Assembly (NCBI RefSeq): GCF_963678635.1
Contig: NC_087068.1
Location: forward strand, 13,953,872-14,017,871
Direction: 5' to 3'
Source: Symsagittifera roscoffensis
Lineage: Eukaryota > Xenacoelomorpha > Acoela > Convolutidae
Length of the DNA: 64,000 nt
Made by a program: the position numbers and the translations under genes. The notes below the pieces were generated by a model that was given only the letters and a program-made list of their open reading frames with translations, was not told the DNA's origin and did not search any database. Positions 39,843 to 51,800 of this stretch are shown here, one piece after another. Position 1 is the first letter of the stretch, and each line of letters opens with the position of its first letter.

Positions 39843-42800
39843 GTAATTAGATATGACTAATTATCAAAGCAGTAGCTAATTTAGTGTAGGATGTTGGTTT
39901 TATTCAAACCGATAGCTGACTTTGACATACAACCCAGCATTGTTTGTTCTAGGCGCCATCAAACTGCACCAAAATAGTAAACTGTCACTTTTGTTTAAAA
40001 AATCATTCTGCATTGACCGGGTCGAAGCATAAAAAATTGAAGCATGTTTTCCAAAATACTTTTCTGATTTTTTATTCAAAAATTTCAGCTCATTGGAAAA
40101 CTTCCTTATCAGAATTTCCTTATGCCTTAAGTAACAGTCACTCGAGGAAAATTGCTTGCCCTAACTAAATCATAAGTTTCAAAGGTTCCCTTTAAATCAT
40201 AAGTTTCAAAAGGCACTCGCGTTATAAAATAGAAAATTTTATGATTTTGAAAAAGCATTCCAAATGAAGAACATAATTTTTTTGCTACGACACTTTCCTG
40301 AAGCGAAAGCAATGACGATTATGCATAGCCACATTAATTTCAGTTTTCATTTTTGGTTTTTTACGTGGTCTAACTTGGCCGAATCATATATCTGTTGGGT
40401 TGAACTTGCTTGAAATGTAACCAATTTTGATCGAAATGATTAGGCTGAATGTTGCTTAGTCGATGTTGGTCAAAAACAAGTATGGCTTGGCCTAACTTTG
40501 TCAGAACGAAGCAATTTTGAATGCAGGTTCGAACTTAGTCAAAACATATATTGATTGGCCAAGCTTGATCTAAAAATAGCGGTTTTTGGTCCGGGTTGAC
40601 AACCCTACAAAAATTTCCCCTACTTTAGAACTTCTTATTAGATTTGTAGGAAATTTCCGCTATCTTACAAATTTCTTATGAGAAAATTTCTGAGATAGCA
40701 ACTTTTCCCCAAAAAACAAAAAAGCGCCAAGTGTGTTTTTTCAGACGCAATAACAGATCAAAATCAATTTTTGGAAAGTTTTAGTTTTCTAGTGAGTTTT
40801 AAGCATGTAAATTTTTTAAGAGAGTGGTTATCATGTATGAATTTTGGGGAAAAAAATCCGAAAAATAAAATTTACTTTGTTTTTGATGAATCTCCTAGCT
40901 ATAGGTAATTGGCGATTCAAAATAGGTTTAGAGACAATAAAATATCAATTTTGACTAACTATGTCACATAGTTGAGGACGTTCTGTAAGTCAAATTCAGG
41001 CATATATCGACAAAGTTTCTAGTTGTCAGCAAAAAATTAACCCTATAAAGTTATTGGATTTTTCAGTAAACTTATATGACTAAATAGTCGTTTGGCCTAA
41101 GAGTTTCCGTTATTGTACTCTGAGACAGTAGAGAACTTTTAAGCTAGTTTTTTGAAGATTTTTAACATAAACCTGCAAAAAAAACTTGAAAAAGTTCCTA
41201 TCCTACAGTTTTCTTATAAGAAAAGGTCCCTATCTGGTAAAATTTTTGAACCTAATTTTGTATGAAGTTGTAAGATTCTATGAAGAAAGTTCTAAGTTAG
41301 CGGGGGTCTAAGTTTTCAAACTGAAATTTCCTTGATCGAACTGAATTATGCATGGTCGAACATGGTCGAAAAAAAATTAGGTGGATTGAATTTTATCGAA
41401 ACAAAAAGGTTTTCGGCCACGCAGGTCAAAATCTCGGCCTTATTGGTTGGGTAGTTTGAAACATAAATCAAAAAAGGAAGTCTGGACCCGGCCAGCGAGC
41501 ACTATGAAGTCGGTTTCTAGTTTGAGTACATTTGTAAATGGCAACGTTGGCGTCTACAATGTACTTTTGTACAGGGGTTTCTTAAAAAAAATCTATAAAC
41601 GCAAAGTTTGACAAAACTGCTCGTATCAGGGCGAATCCCTGAATGCTCTGATTGCTTTTTAAAGTATATGGAATTGTAATCGTTTTAAGAACATGGGTGA
41701 CATTGAAAGTTTTTCAAATTTTTTTTGAAAATCAATCCTCTACAAACTATTCAAAGTACACAGTGATATATTTTTGAACATATTTTTTGATGAATGAACC
41801 AAATAACTGGCCTCAATTCAATTTGGAAAAATTTTAAAGAGCGATTAAAACTCCACTAACGCGTTTTAAGCACGAAAAATGTTGCGCGTTAATAAACCCA
41901 AATGACCAAAAATGACAATCTTTAAGCCCCCATAACTTTACAAAAAATCTTCACAGGTGAAATATCTTTTCAAACTTAAGCTCAGGATAACAATACTTTT
42001 TGAATGATATAAAAAATTCCCGTCAAAAATGTCCAGTTAAAAAGCCAAAAAAAATCCACCCCGAGCACAAATATTCCGTTATTTTTGTTACGAAGGCCGG
42101 AACAATAACTTTAAGTGAGAAGATGCTATGATTCGATACAATTTTTGAAATTACTAAAGTCAGTTTTTAAAACTTAGATGACGTCCCTCATTTCCTCATG
42201 GCAAGAAATAATTTTAAAAGTTTGTAAGGTAAGAAATTAATTTTTGTGTATTGTTTTTATCGACATAAAGGTGGTAGAACTTTTTGTGATATTTACTCAA
42301 CAACAAAACCAGTTCATCTGGCTGTCGTTTTTTGAAAGCATGTTGAGACAGTAGGCAAAAACAGGTGCGTTAAGTTTTATGTGTGCCAACTGTCTTGCTA
42401 GTAATTGACCTTCTGTTTGGTCCCCTCCCTTGAAAAAACCTGATAATTTCAATCGGAATATCATGGAAAAATCATTTCCGTTTTTTTAATCGATTTATCG
42501 GTGTAAAATGGTATTCAATCTGGTACAACTACTTATCTGAAACAAATTGAAAAAAAAGTAGAAAAAATGTAAGCCACTTTATTAAGAAAAATAAATATCT
42601 ATTGTTCTAAAGATTGTGTTTCTTATTGCTTTGAAACGCTCAAAGTGGAAAATTTTTATTTTTTAAAATAGTTTGATTTACATTTTTGTGTGATAAGCTT
42701 TAAAAAATGTATTTTTTTTTGCAATTGACAATTGAAACACAAAAGAACTAGATTGAGAGACTATTTCTTCAGTTTAGTATTGACTAACTGTTTCTTATGA

Positions 42801-45800
42801 TAAAAATTTTGAATAGCTCTCTATTATGATATCACAGCTCGGACTCAATTTTGTTTTTTTTTAATATCGAAGCAGGTTTCTTTCTACTGAATATCTTTTT
42901 TTGTTGAGGTCATTTTTTTGCTTTCTGATTACAGTCAACCAAGTTCGAAAGCATCATAATCAATCATAAAAAAAAGATTTAACAAATATTTCCATTACAA
43001 AAATAGCCTAGTCTAGCATTTTTTTATCGATAGAGTTAAAAAACTTAATAGTTATCTACTGTTTTTATATCGAAAAGCTGTTGACGAATTTAGGACCTTA
43101 TAAATTTCAGTTTGCAGCTGTCCAATAAACTGGAAAAATTACAGCTTATTCTAGTCATGCTGAGTTCATATTGACGTGGATGGCTGGAAGTTTTGTAATT
43201 GAGAGAAAGAGTACATAAAAAACGTTCGTTAAAATTTTTTGTAATTGGTTACTTTCTCAGCAATTTTCTCAATTGATAAGTACCAAATATTCTGGAGTTT
43301 GACAGAATAAAGACCATGGGCATGTAGGCTTTTGCAGTGCATTGACATCACTTAAATTCAATTTCAAACTAAAAAGAATGTTCACACCGAAAAGCCTTTT
43401 TTGACATTGCAGGATACATGGTAAGTCTAAGAGTTCAAGTTGAGGTCTGCAACTTTTGTCCAAACATTAGAAAAGAGTAAAAATAGAAAACGAGTATTGA
43501 AAAAGAGAAATAAAAAAGAATAGGAGCAGATTTTTTTTGCTTACGTTCTGATAAATTTTCGTTGTTTCGACCACTGAAAATGGCGAGGAGCTTAAACTTC
43601 GCATGTGTTTATTTTTTGTTTTCTTTTGTTCTTACATTTTGTCTCGCGTTTTTTTTTTCTATTTTGATCTTAAGCAAAATCAGGCGTCAAAATAATCATC
43701 AGAGTAGATCGAGTGATGAATCATATTGAAGCTTGTACAGTCCTGATTCAAACAAGGGCTGAAAATTTTCAACCTTCGAAGATATTTTTTAGTGGGATAA
43801 AAAATTTTGGATAAAATTTTTTTGAAGGCATGCGTTTGTTTTTTCCCAGTTTTGTAATTGCAGTTGAACTATGTCAACTTTCATAGTAATTTCACGTAAA
43901 ATCCCTTAGAATTATTTGAATTTTACGTCCGTTGGTCTGAAAAGATTTAGCATTACTTCTGATGCTAAAGACTTGTCACAAACATATGTCTTTTTTTAAA
44001 AATTTCGTCGTAATTGATCCATTGAACGGAGCAAAGCGCTTTCATTGCAGTTCTTTGACTTTTACGTCCGTTGTTCTGAAAAGATTTAGCATTACTTCTG
44101 ATGCTAAAGACTTGTCACAAACATATGTATTTTTTTAAAATTTCGTCGTAATTGATCCATTGAACGGAGCAAAGCACTTTCATTGCAGTTATTTGACTTT
44201 TACGTCCGTTGTTCTGAAAAGATTTAGCATTACTTCTGATGCTAAAGACTTGTCACAAATATATGTATTTTTTAAAAATTTCGTCGTAATTGATCCATTG
44301 AACGGAGCAAAGCGCTTTCATTGCAGTTCTTTGACTTTTACGTCCGTTGTTCTGAAAAGATTTAGCATTACTTCTGATGCTAAAGACTTGTCACAAACAT
44401 ATGTATTTTTTTAAAATTTCGTCGTAATTGATCCATTGAACGGAGCAAAGCACTTTCATTGCAGTTATTTGACTTTTACGTCCGTTGTTCTGAAAAGATT
44501 TAGCATTACTTCTGATGCTAAAGACTTGTCACAAACATATGTATTTTTTAAAAATTTCGTCGTAATTGATCCATTGAACGGAGCAAAGCACTTTCATTGC
44601 AGTTATTTGACTTTTACGTCGGTTGTTCTGAAAAGATTTAGCATTACTTCTGATGCTAAAGACTTGTCACAAACATATGTATTTTGTAAAAATTTCGTCG
44701 TAATTGATCCATTGAACGGAGCAAAGCACTTTCATTGCAGTTTCAGTGCAAACAATGATAGCGGGTTACTGTGCAGATAGCACAAGAGCTTCCGATCATA
44801 GTCTCAAAAATACAAAAAATTTTTTCCCTAGAACTTAGGCTTATTAGAAAGTCATAATAAAATAGGTTCATTGGAAAACAGTATTTGTAAAATCAAGAAT
44901 AGAAAAACGAAAAAAAAACTTTTGTTTTGCAAAATTTTTTGAATTTTGACAAAGAAATTTTGAAAGTTTTTGATTGCCAAAATGGCACAAAAAAACTCAA
45001 AAAATTAACTTTACTCGAGCAAAACTAAGTTTTCAGGGCTTAAATTAAGCGTAAATAAGCTATTTTAAGCCTGCTCGCTCACCTTATTCGCTCGAAGAAA
45101 GACAAAAATCAAAAACTTTTTCAAAGTTTATTAATGTCGTTAAAATCACGAGGGTTTTTATATGATATATCAATCGACACTTTCCGACGATTATTTGTGG
45201 TACCTGATTTTGCGTGGAAAACCAAAAAAACTATAACACACGCGAAAACAAAGTTTTTCCCCATTTTGAATGGTTGGAGCAATAATCTTGTGATATTCAT
45301 GTGTTTCACTAGAAAATTAACGCATATGAGCAATGCTCATGTGAAAACACGTTAACACTTTTGAGAATGAAGTGTCTGTTCTGTAGCGGGTTCCTCTGGC
45401 CCAGCTGGGTGTGCCGGCGGCAATCCGGGCGGAGGTGTCGTGGTGCTGTGTCAGCTGCCGGGGTGTCTGGACATTGTGCACATGTCTGTGGATGGGAGAC
45501 AGCTGCAACTGCTCTCTCTCGTCTACAGCAGACAAATCGCAGGAGAGACTGTCTACTTCGTCGACCTCATTGACGTAACTTTGTTTTAAAGCATTTTGGG
45601 TATTTTTGTATTGTGGAACGATGCTAAAAAGGCTATCCGTCTCTCAAACCAGAGGTTGGTGGTTCGAGGCCCACAGTGACCCGTGCTCGTTGGTTGCGTG
45701 CGATGCACCACATCCCAGCCCAGAATCATAACCAGAAAAGTTTGCACATAGGTCTCGAGGAGCTAACAGGGGTTCTTCTTTAATGAGTTGAACAGCTCGT

Positions 45801-48800
45801 ATATTGGTCCTTTCACTTAAGGATAAAACCACTACCGTATTTCTTGGTGTTTTATGACAACTCTGCCAAATTCTGAGTGTCTTTGAACTCCCGAGTCGAG
45901 ATTTTTCACCTAATTTGAAGCAAGATGAGCGGTTTGAGCGGTTTTTGAACGGTTTTATCTAAAAAAATCCGCTCAAAAACCGCGCAAGATTTGAACGGAA
46001 ATAGAAAAGATATGGAAATTGTATGATAACCATTTTTTTTCCAAAACAAAATAAACGTAGTTATTTTTCATCACCAGATTGTTGTATTTGGTTCAAATAG
46101 CCTGAGAAACTAGATTGAATCTTTTTTCAATGGTTTTTTGAAATTGTATGAAATTTTTATGATTAGCATTTTTCCATACATTTGATGCAGGCAATTGTAT
46201 GATAAGCTTTTTCGGTGTGGGGAAATTTAAAATAAGCATTTGCGGTTTATGGATGTCAACCGGGGGCCCCTTTACCTTTCCAGGCTTTTTGATGGTTTGA
46301 ATCAGTTTTTTTTCATAAGACCGCTCAAAAACCGCTTAAAAACAGCTCAAATTTTGCTTGAAAAACCGTTCAAAAACCACCGCAAGAAATGAGCGGTTTT
46401 TGAGCGGTTTTTAAGCAAGATTTGAGCGGTTTGAGCAATTTTTCCAAAAAACCGCCCGGACCGCTCAAACCGCTCAAAACTTGCTGGAAAACCACTCAAA
46501 CCGCTCATCCAAAGAGAATTGATCCAAAGAGAATTGTTGTGGCTAGAAATTTGGTTTTTTTTTTTTTTTTTTCAATTCTGTTTTCCAAAAATTGTGAAAT
46601 TATTCTTAAGAAACCCTAATCTTAACCTAAACTTAACTTCAAGCTACCCCGAGTCATTTTCGGAGAAGAAGAACTGTGTGGCTCCGATCTTCGAGATCTC
46701 AGTTTTACTCGTCGTAAGCTAACAATTTGTGACGATTCAAACTGAGCAAAAAACCTGGTTTTAAAACCTCGTTTTTGATAAGCAAGGTGTTTTAAATTGA
46801 GCAAAAGCACTCTTAATTACTTTAAGTTTGATTAAAAACAAGTTTTAACATTATTCTGAACATCTTGCCTTTTATGAAAAAATTGTTATCATACAATTTT
46901 CATATATGCAAATTGTATGATAAATATTTTTTAGCTTCAAATTAAATTTTCGTTTTTGATGAGCAATGTCCTTTAAATTGAGCAAAAGCACTCTTAAACA
47001 ATTCAAATTTGTTTATAAACAAGTTTGAACAATTTCTAAAAAATCTTGCCTTTCATGAAAAAATGGTTATCATACAATTTTCATATATGGAAATTGTATG
47101 ATAACCATTTTTTTTTCAAAAAAAACATAAACGTAGTTATTTTTCATCACCAGACTGTTGTATTTGCTTCAAATAGCCGGAGAAACTAGATTGAATCTTT
47201 TTTCAATGGTTTTTTGAAATTGTATGAAAATTGTATGATTAGCATTTTTCCATACATTTGATGCAGGCAATTGTATGATAAGCTTTTTCGGTGTGGGGAA
47301 ATTTAAAATAAGCATTTTCGATTTATGGATGTCAACCCGGGGTCACATTACTTTTCCAGGCCTTTTTGTTGATTTTAATCGGTTTTCAATAAAAGACCGC
47401 TCGAAAACCGCTCAAAAACCGCTCAAATCTTGCTTGAAAAACCGTTCAAAAATCACCGCAAGAAATGAGCGGTTTTTGAGCGGTTTTCTAAGCAAGATTT
47501 GAGCGGTTTGAGCGGTTTTTCCAAAAGAAACGCCCAAACCGCCCAAACTTCTCAAACCGCTCAAATCTTGCTGAAAAACCGCTCAAACCGCTCATATCTT
47601 GAGCGGTTTTTGAGCGGGATCTCGACCCGGGCTGTTCAATTTGCAGCAGCTTACGATTTTTCGAAGGAGAAAGAATGCGTTCAGGTTTAATTGCAAAACT
47701 CAGATTCCACATTTTAGATTTAGTTTTTGCTATTCAGTAACAATTTTACCCGACTGCTCGTTCCGAAATGGATTATTTTGGCCGACGATGATGATGAAAT
47801 ACCCAATAAACTCTAATCGCGAGTTAGTGACGAAAACTTCCGTTTTGGGTTTCTACTATTTGCAGACATGCAAGAATAATATGCAGGCGCATGTGTGGCA
47901 TTTTCAAGTCAAAGTGAGGGGCGATTGATGTGCCCTCTTTAAATGAACTAATGATTATGCGTTTGTTTGTGCAAATAGCGACTGAAGGTGCTGGACGGAA
48001 ACCACTCTGAGAGGAGGTTCTCCGTCAACCTCAACAGTGGAAACAGTAGTGCCTCGTCATCTGCCACTTCCTCACTTGTCAAAAGTCAGTCACAACTGGA
48101 ACAGTCTTTTTAAATTATTCCGCCCAGTTTCGCAAATATCAAATAAAAATGGAAATGATATATCTTGAATTTGATTGGCTGAAACTAAATGCATTGCAAA
48201 ATTATAATTGAACGTTTCGTACATCGGTAAACGATGGGCTGTTATTAATTTGGGTGTGAATAGTAAAAAAAACGCAAACTGCAATTTTTATTGTCGGCTG
48301 TAAAAGAGATAGATAGCAATTTAAAGACCTTCGTATGTATTCCTCGACTTTTCTGTGTTAAGTTGGATTTAAAATGAATGGCGGATAAATAATTTGGAGA
48401 TAAATAAATTTTCCAGCAAGGTTCAAACTCAAAAAATGAACAACGATAGCCAGTTATTGTGCTTTTTTTTTCAAATTGGTATCGTTTTTTTCTGCATGTT
48501 GTGATAAAACATCTGAACAAAAAAAATAAAAGTTAGGCATATTTGAGATTGATACTAAAATAGGTCAATTGGAAAAACAGTTTTATAGAAAAATGACTGA
48601 AAAAAAAACAAAAAAAAACTTTTTCAATTTTTTTTATAAGTTTTAATTTTTTTGATTCCCAAAGTTGCGCTAGAAAACTCTTAAAACTACCTTTACTTGA
48701 GTAAAACTACGTTTTCGCGGCTTAAATTAAGCTTAAATGAGTAATTGTAAGCCTACACGGTCACCTTATTCGCTCCAAATTAGACCACAAATCAAAAATT

Positions 48801-51800
48801 TCAAACCGGTTTTTCTCGACACTGTGAAAAAAATTTAATTTCGTTTGAATCACGACTAAAAGGGTCGAATGATATATCACTCGACCCATTCCGATGATTA
48901 TTTGTGGTACCTGATTTTTTTTGACCAAGGGTTGAGCTTTTTTTTCAATGATTTCATCTTTTTTCGGCCACTCAAAAGAGTTTTCTGAGTTTTCCTGCTT
49001 TTTAAAAAATCTAAAAACCAAGAAATAAGACAAAATTGAGCAACAGACTTTTTTAAGGAAAAATCTGGTAACTTAATAAAAAAAAATTGTGTTTTTGGTT
49101 CTTGCTTTCCCCTCAAACTTATCGTCAATGGAGTCTAAAATAGCATTAAGGACGGGACTCTTCAAATTTTCAGGGCGAGGGTTTAGTTTTTTATTTACGA
49201 TTTCGTTAAAACGCAAATCAGCTATTTATCAAATAAAAAAAAAGTGGTCGTCGTCTAAGCATTTCCATTTTTTTCCATTCCAGACATTCCAGAGTTATTT
49301 TAATGAACGCAGCTCTTTTTTTGCGTCTAGATTTTTCACGTGGTATGCTAAATCACATCCAGTTTGGCTAGAAACAGCCATCTTATTTTCCACAATTTGG
49401 TTTCATTTAATTTTTTCATGTAATTATTGCTGCATATACCTTAAAAGGCAGTCGGATCATTCAGCGCTTCACCCTGATACGAGCAGTCTGGTTAACTTAA
49501 TGCGCAATTCTCGAAATTCAGCTTAAAATTCCTTGTTTGTCAATATTTCTTTCATTACGAGGCCAAACTGTGCATTTTGCGATTTGTAAGCGGATTCCAC
49601 AACAGGAAAAAACCAAATTTGTCTCGGAATCCCCATCAATGCTATTTTTCTTTGATCTTAGCTGCTGTTTTGGATTCCACAGACAAATAGCTAAAACATT
49701 GTGTAGCTCAAAATCGCTCCAAAAACAGATAACTTTGCGGAATCCGCAACAAAATGTTTGGAATCCGGAATCAGTTTGTGAAATTCATGAACAAATACTA
49801 TTATATGTGCTTAGTAGACTTAAGCTGGCGCGCAATTCGCAACTGTAAGTGGAACCCGCAAATTGTAAGCGGAATCAGCATAAATTTGCGGAATCCACTT
49901 ACATTTGCGGAATCCGCTTACATTTGCGGAATCCGGAACAACTACCTATATTTGCTCGTTGCGGAATCCGCAACCAAATGAATGTGCCTACAAAATTTAC
50001 GTTACAGCTATTTGTCCGCGGAATCCACTGAATTTTTGTATGGGGAATCCACTTACATTTTGGAACATGTTTAAAGACTTGTTTCTGGAATCCAGGAACC
50101 TACAGACACAAAATTGTGCGCCTATCTAGTGCACAGTTTGACCTCGTAATGTTAATCAAACACAATTCGAGACCAGTTTTGGACATTCAGAACATTAAGA
50201 GCTTTGTCCTGATACAAGCAGACTTGTTGGCATTAAAAAATTCTGATTAACTGAATCAATTATTTTTTTATTTAGTTCTGAAAACTGTTTTAAAACATTT
50301 TTTAAATGTGATGTTCACCTTTAAGAATATTGGCTCTGCATGCATTTGGGCATTGTTTCAAAGGGGAAGCATAATCTAGTCGTTATGTCCGCTGTGAGAT
50401 TTTGGTGATTAGTTTGATAAGATTAGCAGAAACTTTCAAAAGCGAAGACAATACCAAAAGCAGCTATTAAAACAAAATATTGTTGTGGTAGAAAGCAAAA
50501 CTTAGCTTACACTTTATAAATGGAATTCAAATATTGCAAGAATCCCACGAAAAAAGCAAGAATATAGTTTTTTCTTGCAAAAAGATTTGCAGATATAATG
50601 AAAAAGATTTATGTCTTCGTTTTGAAAACTCGAAAGTTTATTTTTTTAAATAAATCAGTCATTGTTTGGTCTCTCGAAAATAATTGAAATTTTCTCAATC
50701 ATCTGTTGAATATACTTTGGTTTGCACAATAAGTCGCATTTCTTTCACAAAACAAAAATTCGAATAAAATCTGAAACAAATTGACTTTTTTCATGAACAT
50801 TGCAACTGTTAATACGCCATTTTTGTTGATTTTTCATTGAGAAAATATGAGTTCTATATACCGTAGAACAAGCAAGGGAATTTTTTTTTGTTTTTTATTG
50901 TAGTTTGAGATAAGACCCCCAAACAAACCTTTTATGTCGTTTCAGCCCACTTTCTGCGTCGCCAGGAGAGTGGGGGGGTTGGAGCGACCATGAGGCGGAA
51001 CCCGAATCCAGTGTTCTATCTGCTAGTGATGGTGCTAGGAGTTGACCTGCACTTGTACAAAGTCAGCTGTGAACACATCTACAATACAGATTACGCAATC
51101 AACCAGTGCCGCATTCTCAAAAACAGGTCCTTCAGATTTTATTCATCTTTCTAAAACGAAACCAGGTTTGGAAAACATCAAGAAATTTTTAAACTCCCAA
51201 AGTTAACAGCTCCGTCGCTGTGGGTTCTCTACATTCGATTGTTAGTTGATGTTGTGACTATAGTCCAGATTTTAAGACAGTGTTACTTTTTCAATCAATG
51301 ATATCTGTTGATGTTTTAACTCTACTTCGAAGTCTTCAGTTGATATTGTAACTTAAGTCTATATTTTTAGATGGTATTTTAATTCCTTCCATGTTTATAT
51401 TCAGCGAATATTGCAATTTTAGACTATGTTTTTAGTCAGCGAACTTCAGCTGATTTCATTTCCAGGTACCATCGCATCCCGTCGCCTCCCAATTTGAGCC
51501 CGGTGGGTGGATTCATCTGGGCCCAGTGGGACTCCAAGCACCAGAGGGTTTTCCTCCTCACCCTCCATCGGGACATGCAGCAACCCACCGGGTCAGGAAG
51601 CAACAACAACAACAACAGTGAGCCCAAAATGGACAGGTGTCTCTTTTTGGAGGGCAGAGAGTACAAGGCGGTCGACTCGGCAGAACAGTAATGGCACATT
51701 TTCGACACCAAAATTGAACCACACTCGAATAGAAATAGTTGAACATCTGATAAGATTAACTGGTTGCTGTGCATGAGGGGCACAGAAATTAGCACAGAAG

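Larger units (their letters stand above)
39843..45386 (+). other. GSAP intron 1 (5.5 kb)
   Basis: Bounded by gtaatt and ctgtag. It contains degenerate arrays at 40340-40590 and 41320-41480, related motifs at 40600-40700 and 41190-41310, a family B repeat at 41617, family A repeats at 43571 and 44752, and an exact 138-bp tandem array. The stretches 39900-40330, 40700-41190 and 41700-43560 show nothing I recognise. Confidence 0.65.
45575..47978 (+). other. GSAP intron 2 (2.4 kb)
   Basis: Bounded by gtaact and gcaaatag. It holds a tRNA-like SINE (45605-45840), two gagcgg inverted arrays within a ~1075-bp duplication, and two near-perfect palindromes. The remaining sequence, 47640-47978, has an open frame to 47928 that ends in a stop and is not needed for the GSAP frame. 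Confidence 0.65.
48085..50945 (+). other. GSAP intron 3 (2.9 kb)
   Basis: Bounded by gtcagt and tttcag. It contains family A and B repeats and a GCGGAATCC array. 50230-50930 is AT-rich with nothing recognised. A 145-codon open frame at 49089-49526 overlaps a family B repeat on the opposite strand and is unsupported. Confidence 0.65.

Noticed and set aside
44160-44780. Open frames of 84 and 114 codons with a 46-residue repeat
   Set aside because: The 138-bp period is divisible by three, so openness in one frame is inherited from a single unit. No domain is recognised and it lies in a GSAP intron.
45361-45573. 70-codon open frame across GSAP exon 2
   Set aside because: Shadow in a different phase of a GC-rich exon; the exon's own phase joins exons 1 and 3 and matches GSAP.
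45614-45684. Functional tRNA gene
   Set aside because: The B box is good, but the A box is poor, no acceptor stem pairs, and a longer non-tRNA body follows; a SINE or tRNA relic fits better.
47641-47928. Additional GSAP exon in intron 2 (QAHVWHFQVKVRGD region after tttgcag)
   Set aside because: Exons 2 and 3 already join in phase 0 and align with the family without it, the frame ends in a stop, and no donor follows.
49089-49526. 145-codon plus-strand open frame
   Set aside because: Its end is the reverse of a family B repeat, composition is AT-rich and Phe/Ser-rich, and no conserved motif is present.
49537-50129. Four overlapping plus-strand open frames
   Set aside because: They run through the GCGGAATCC array in three phases, each repeating NPLTFAESG-type peptides; a repeat effect.
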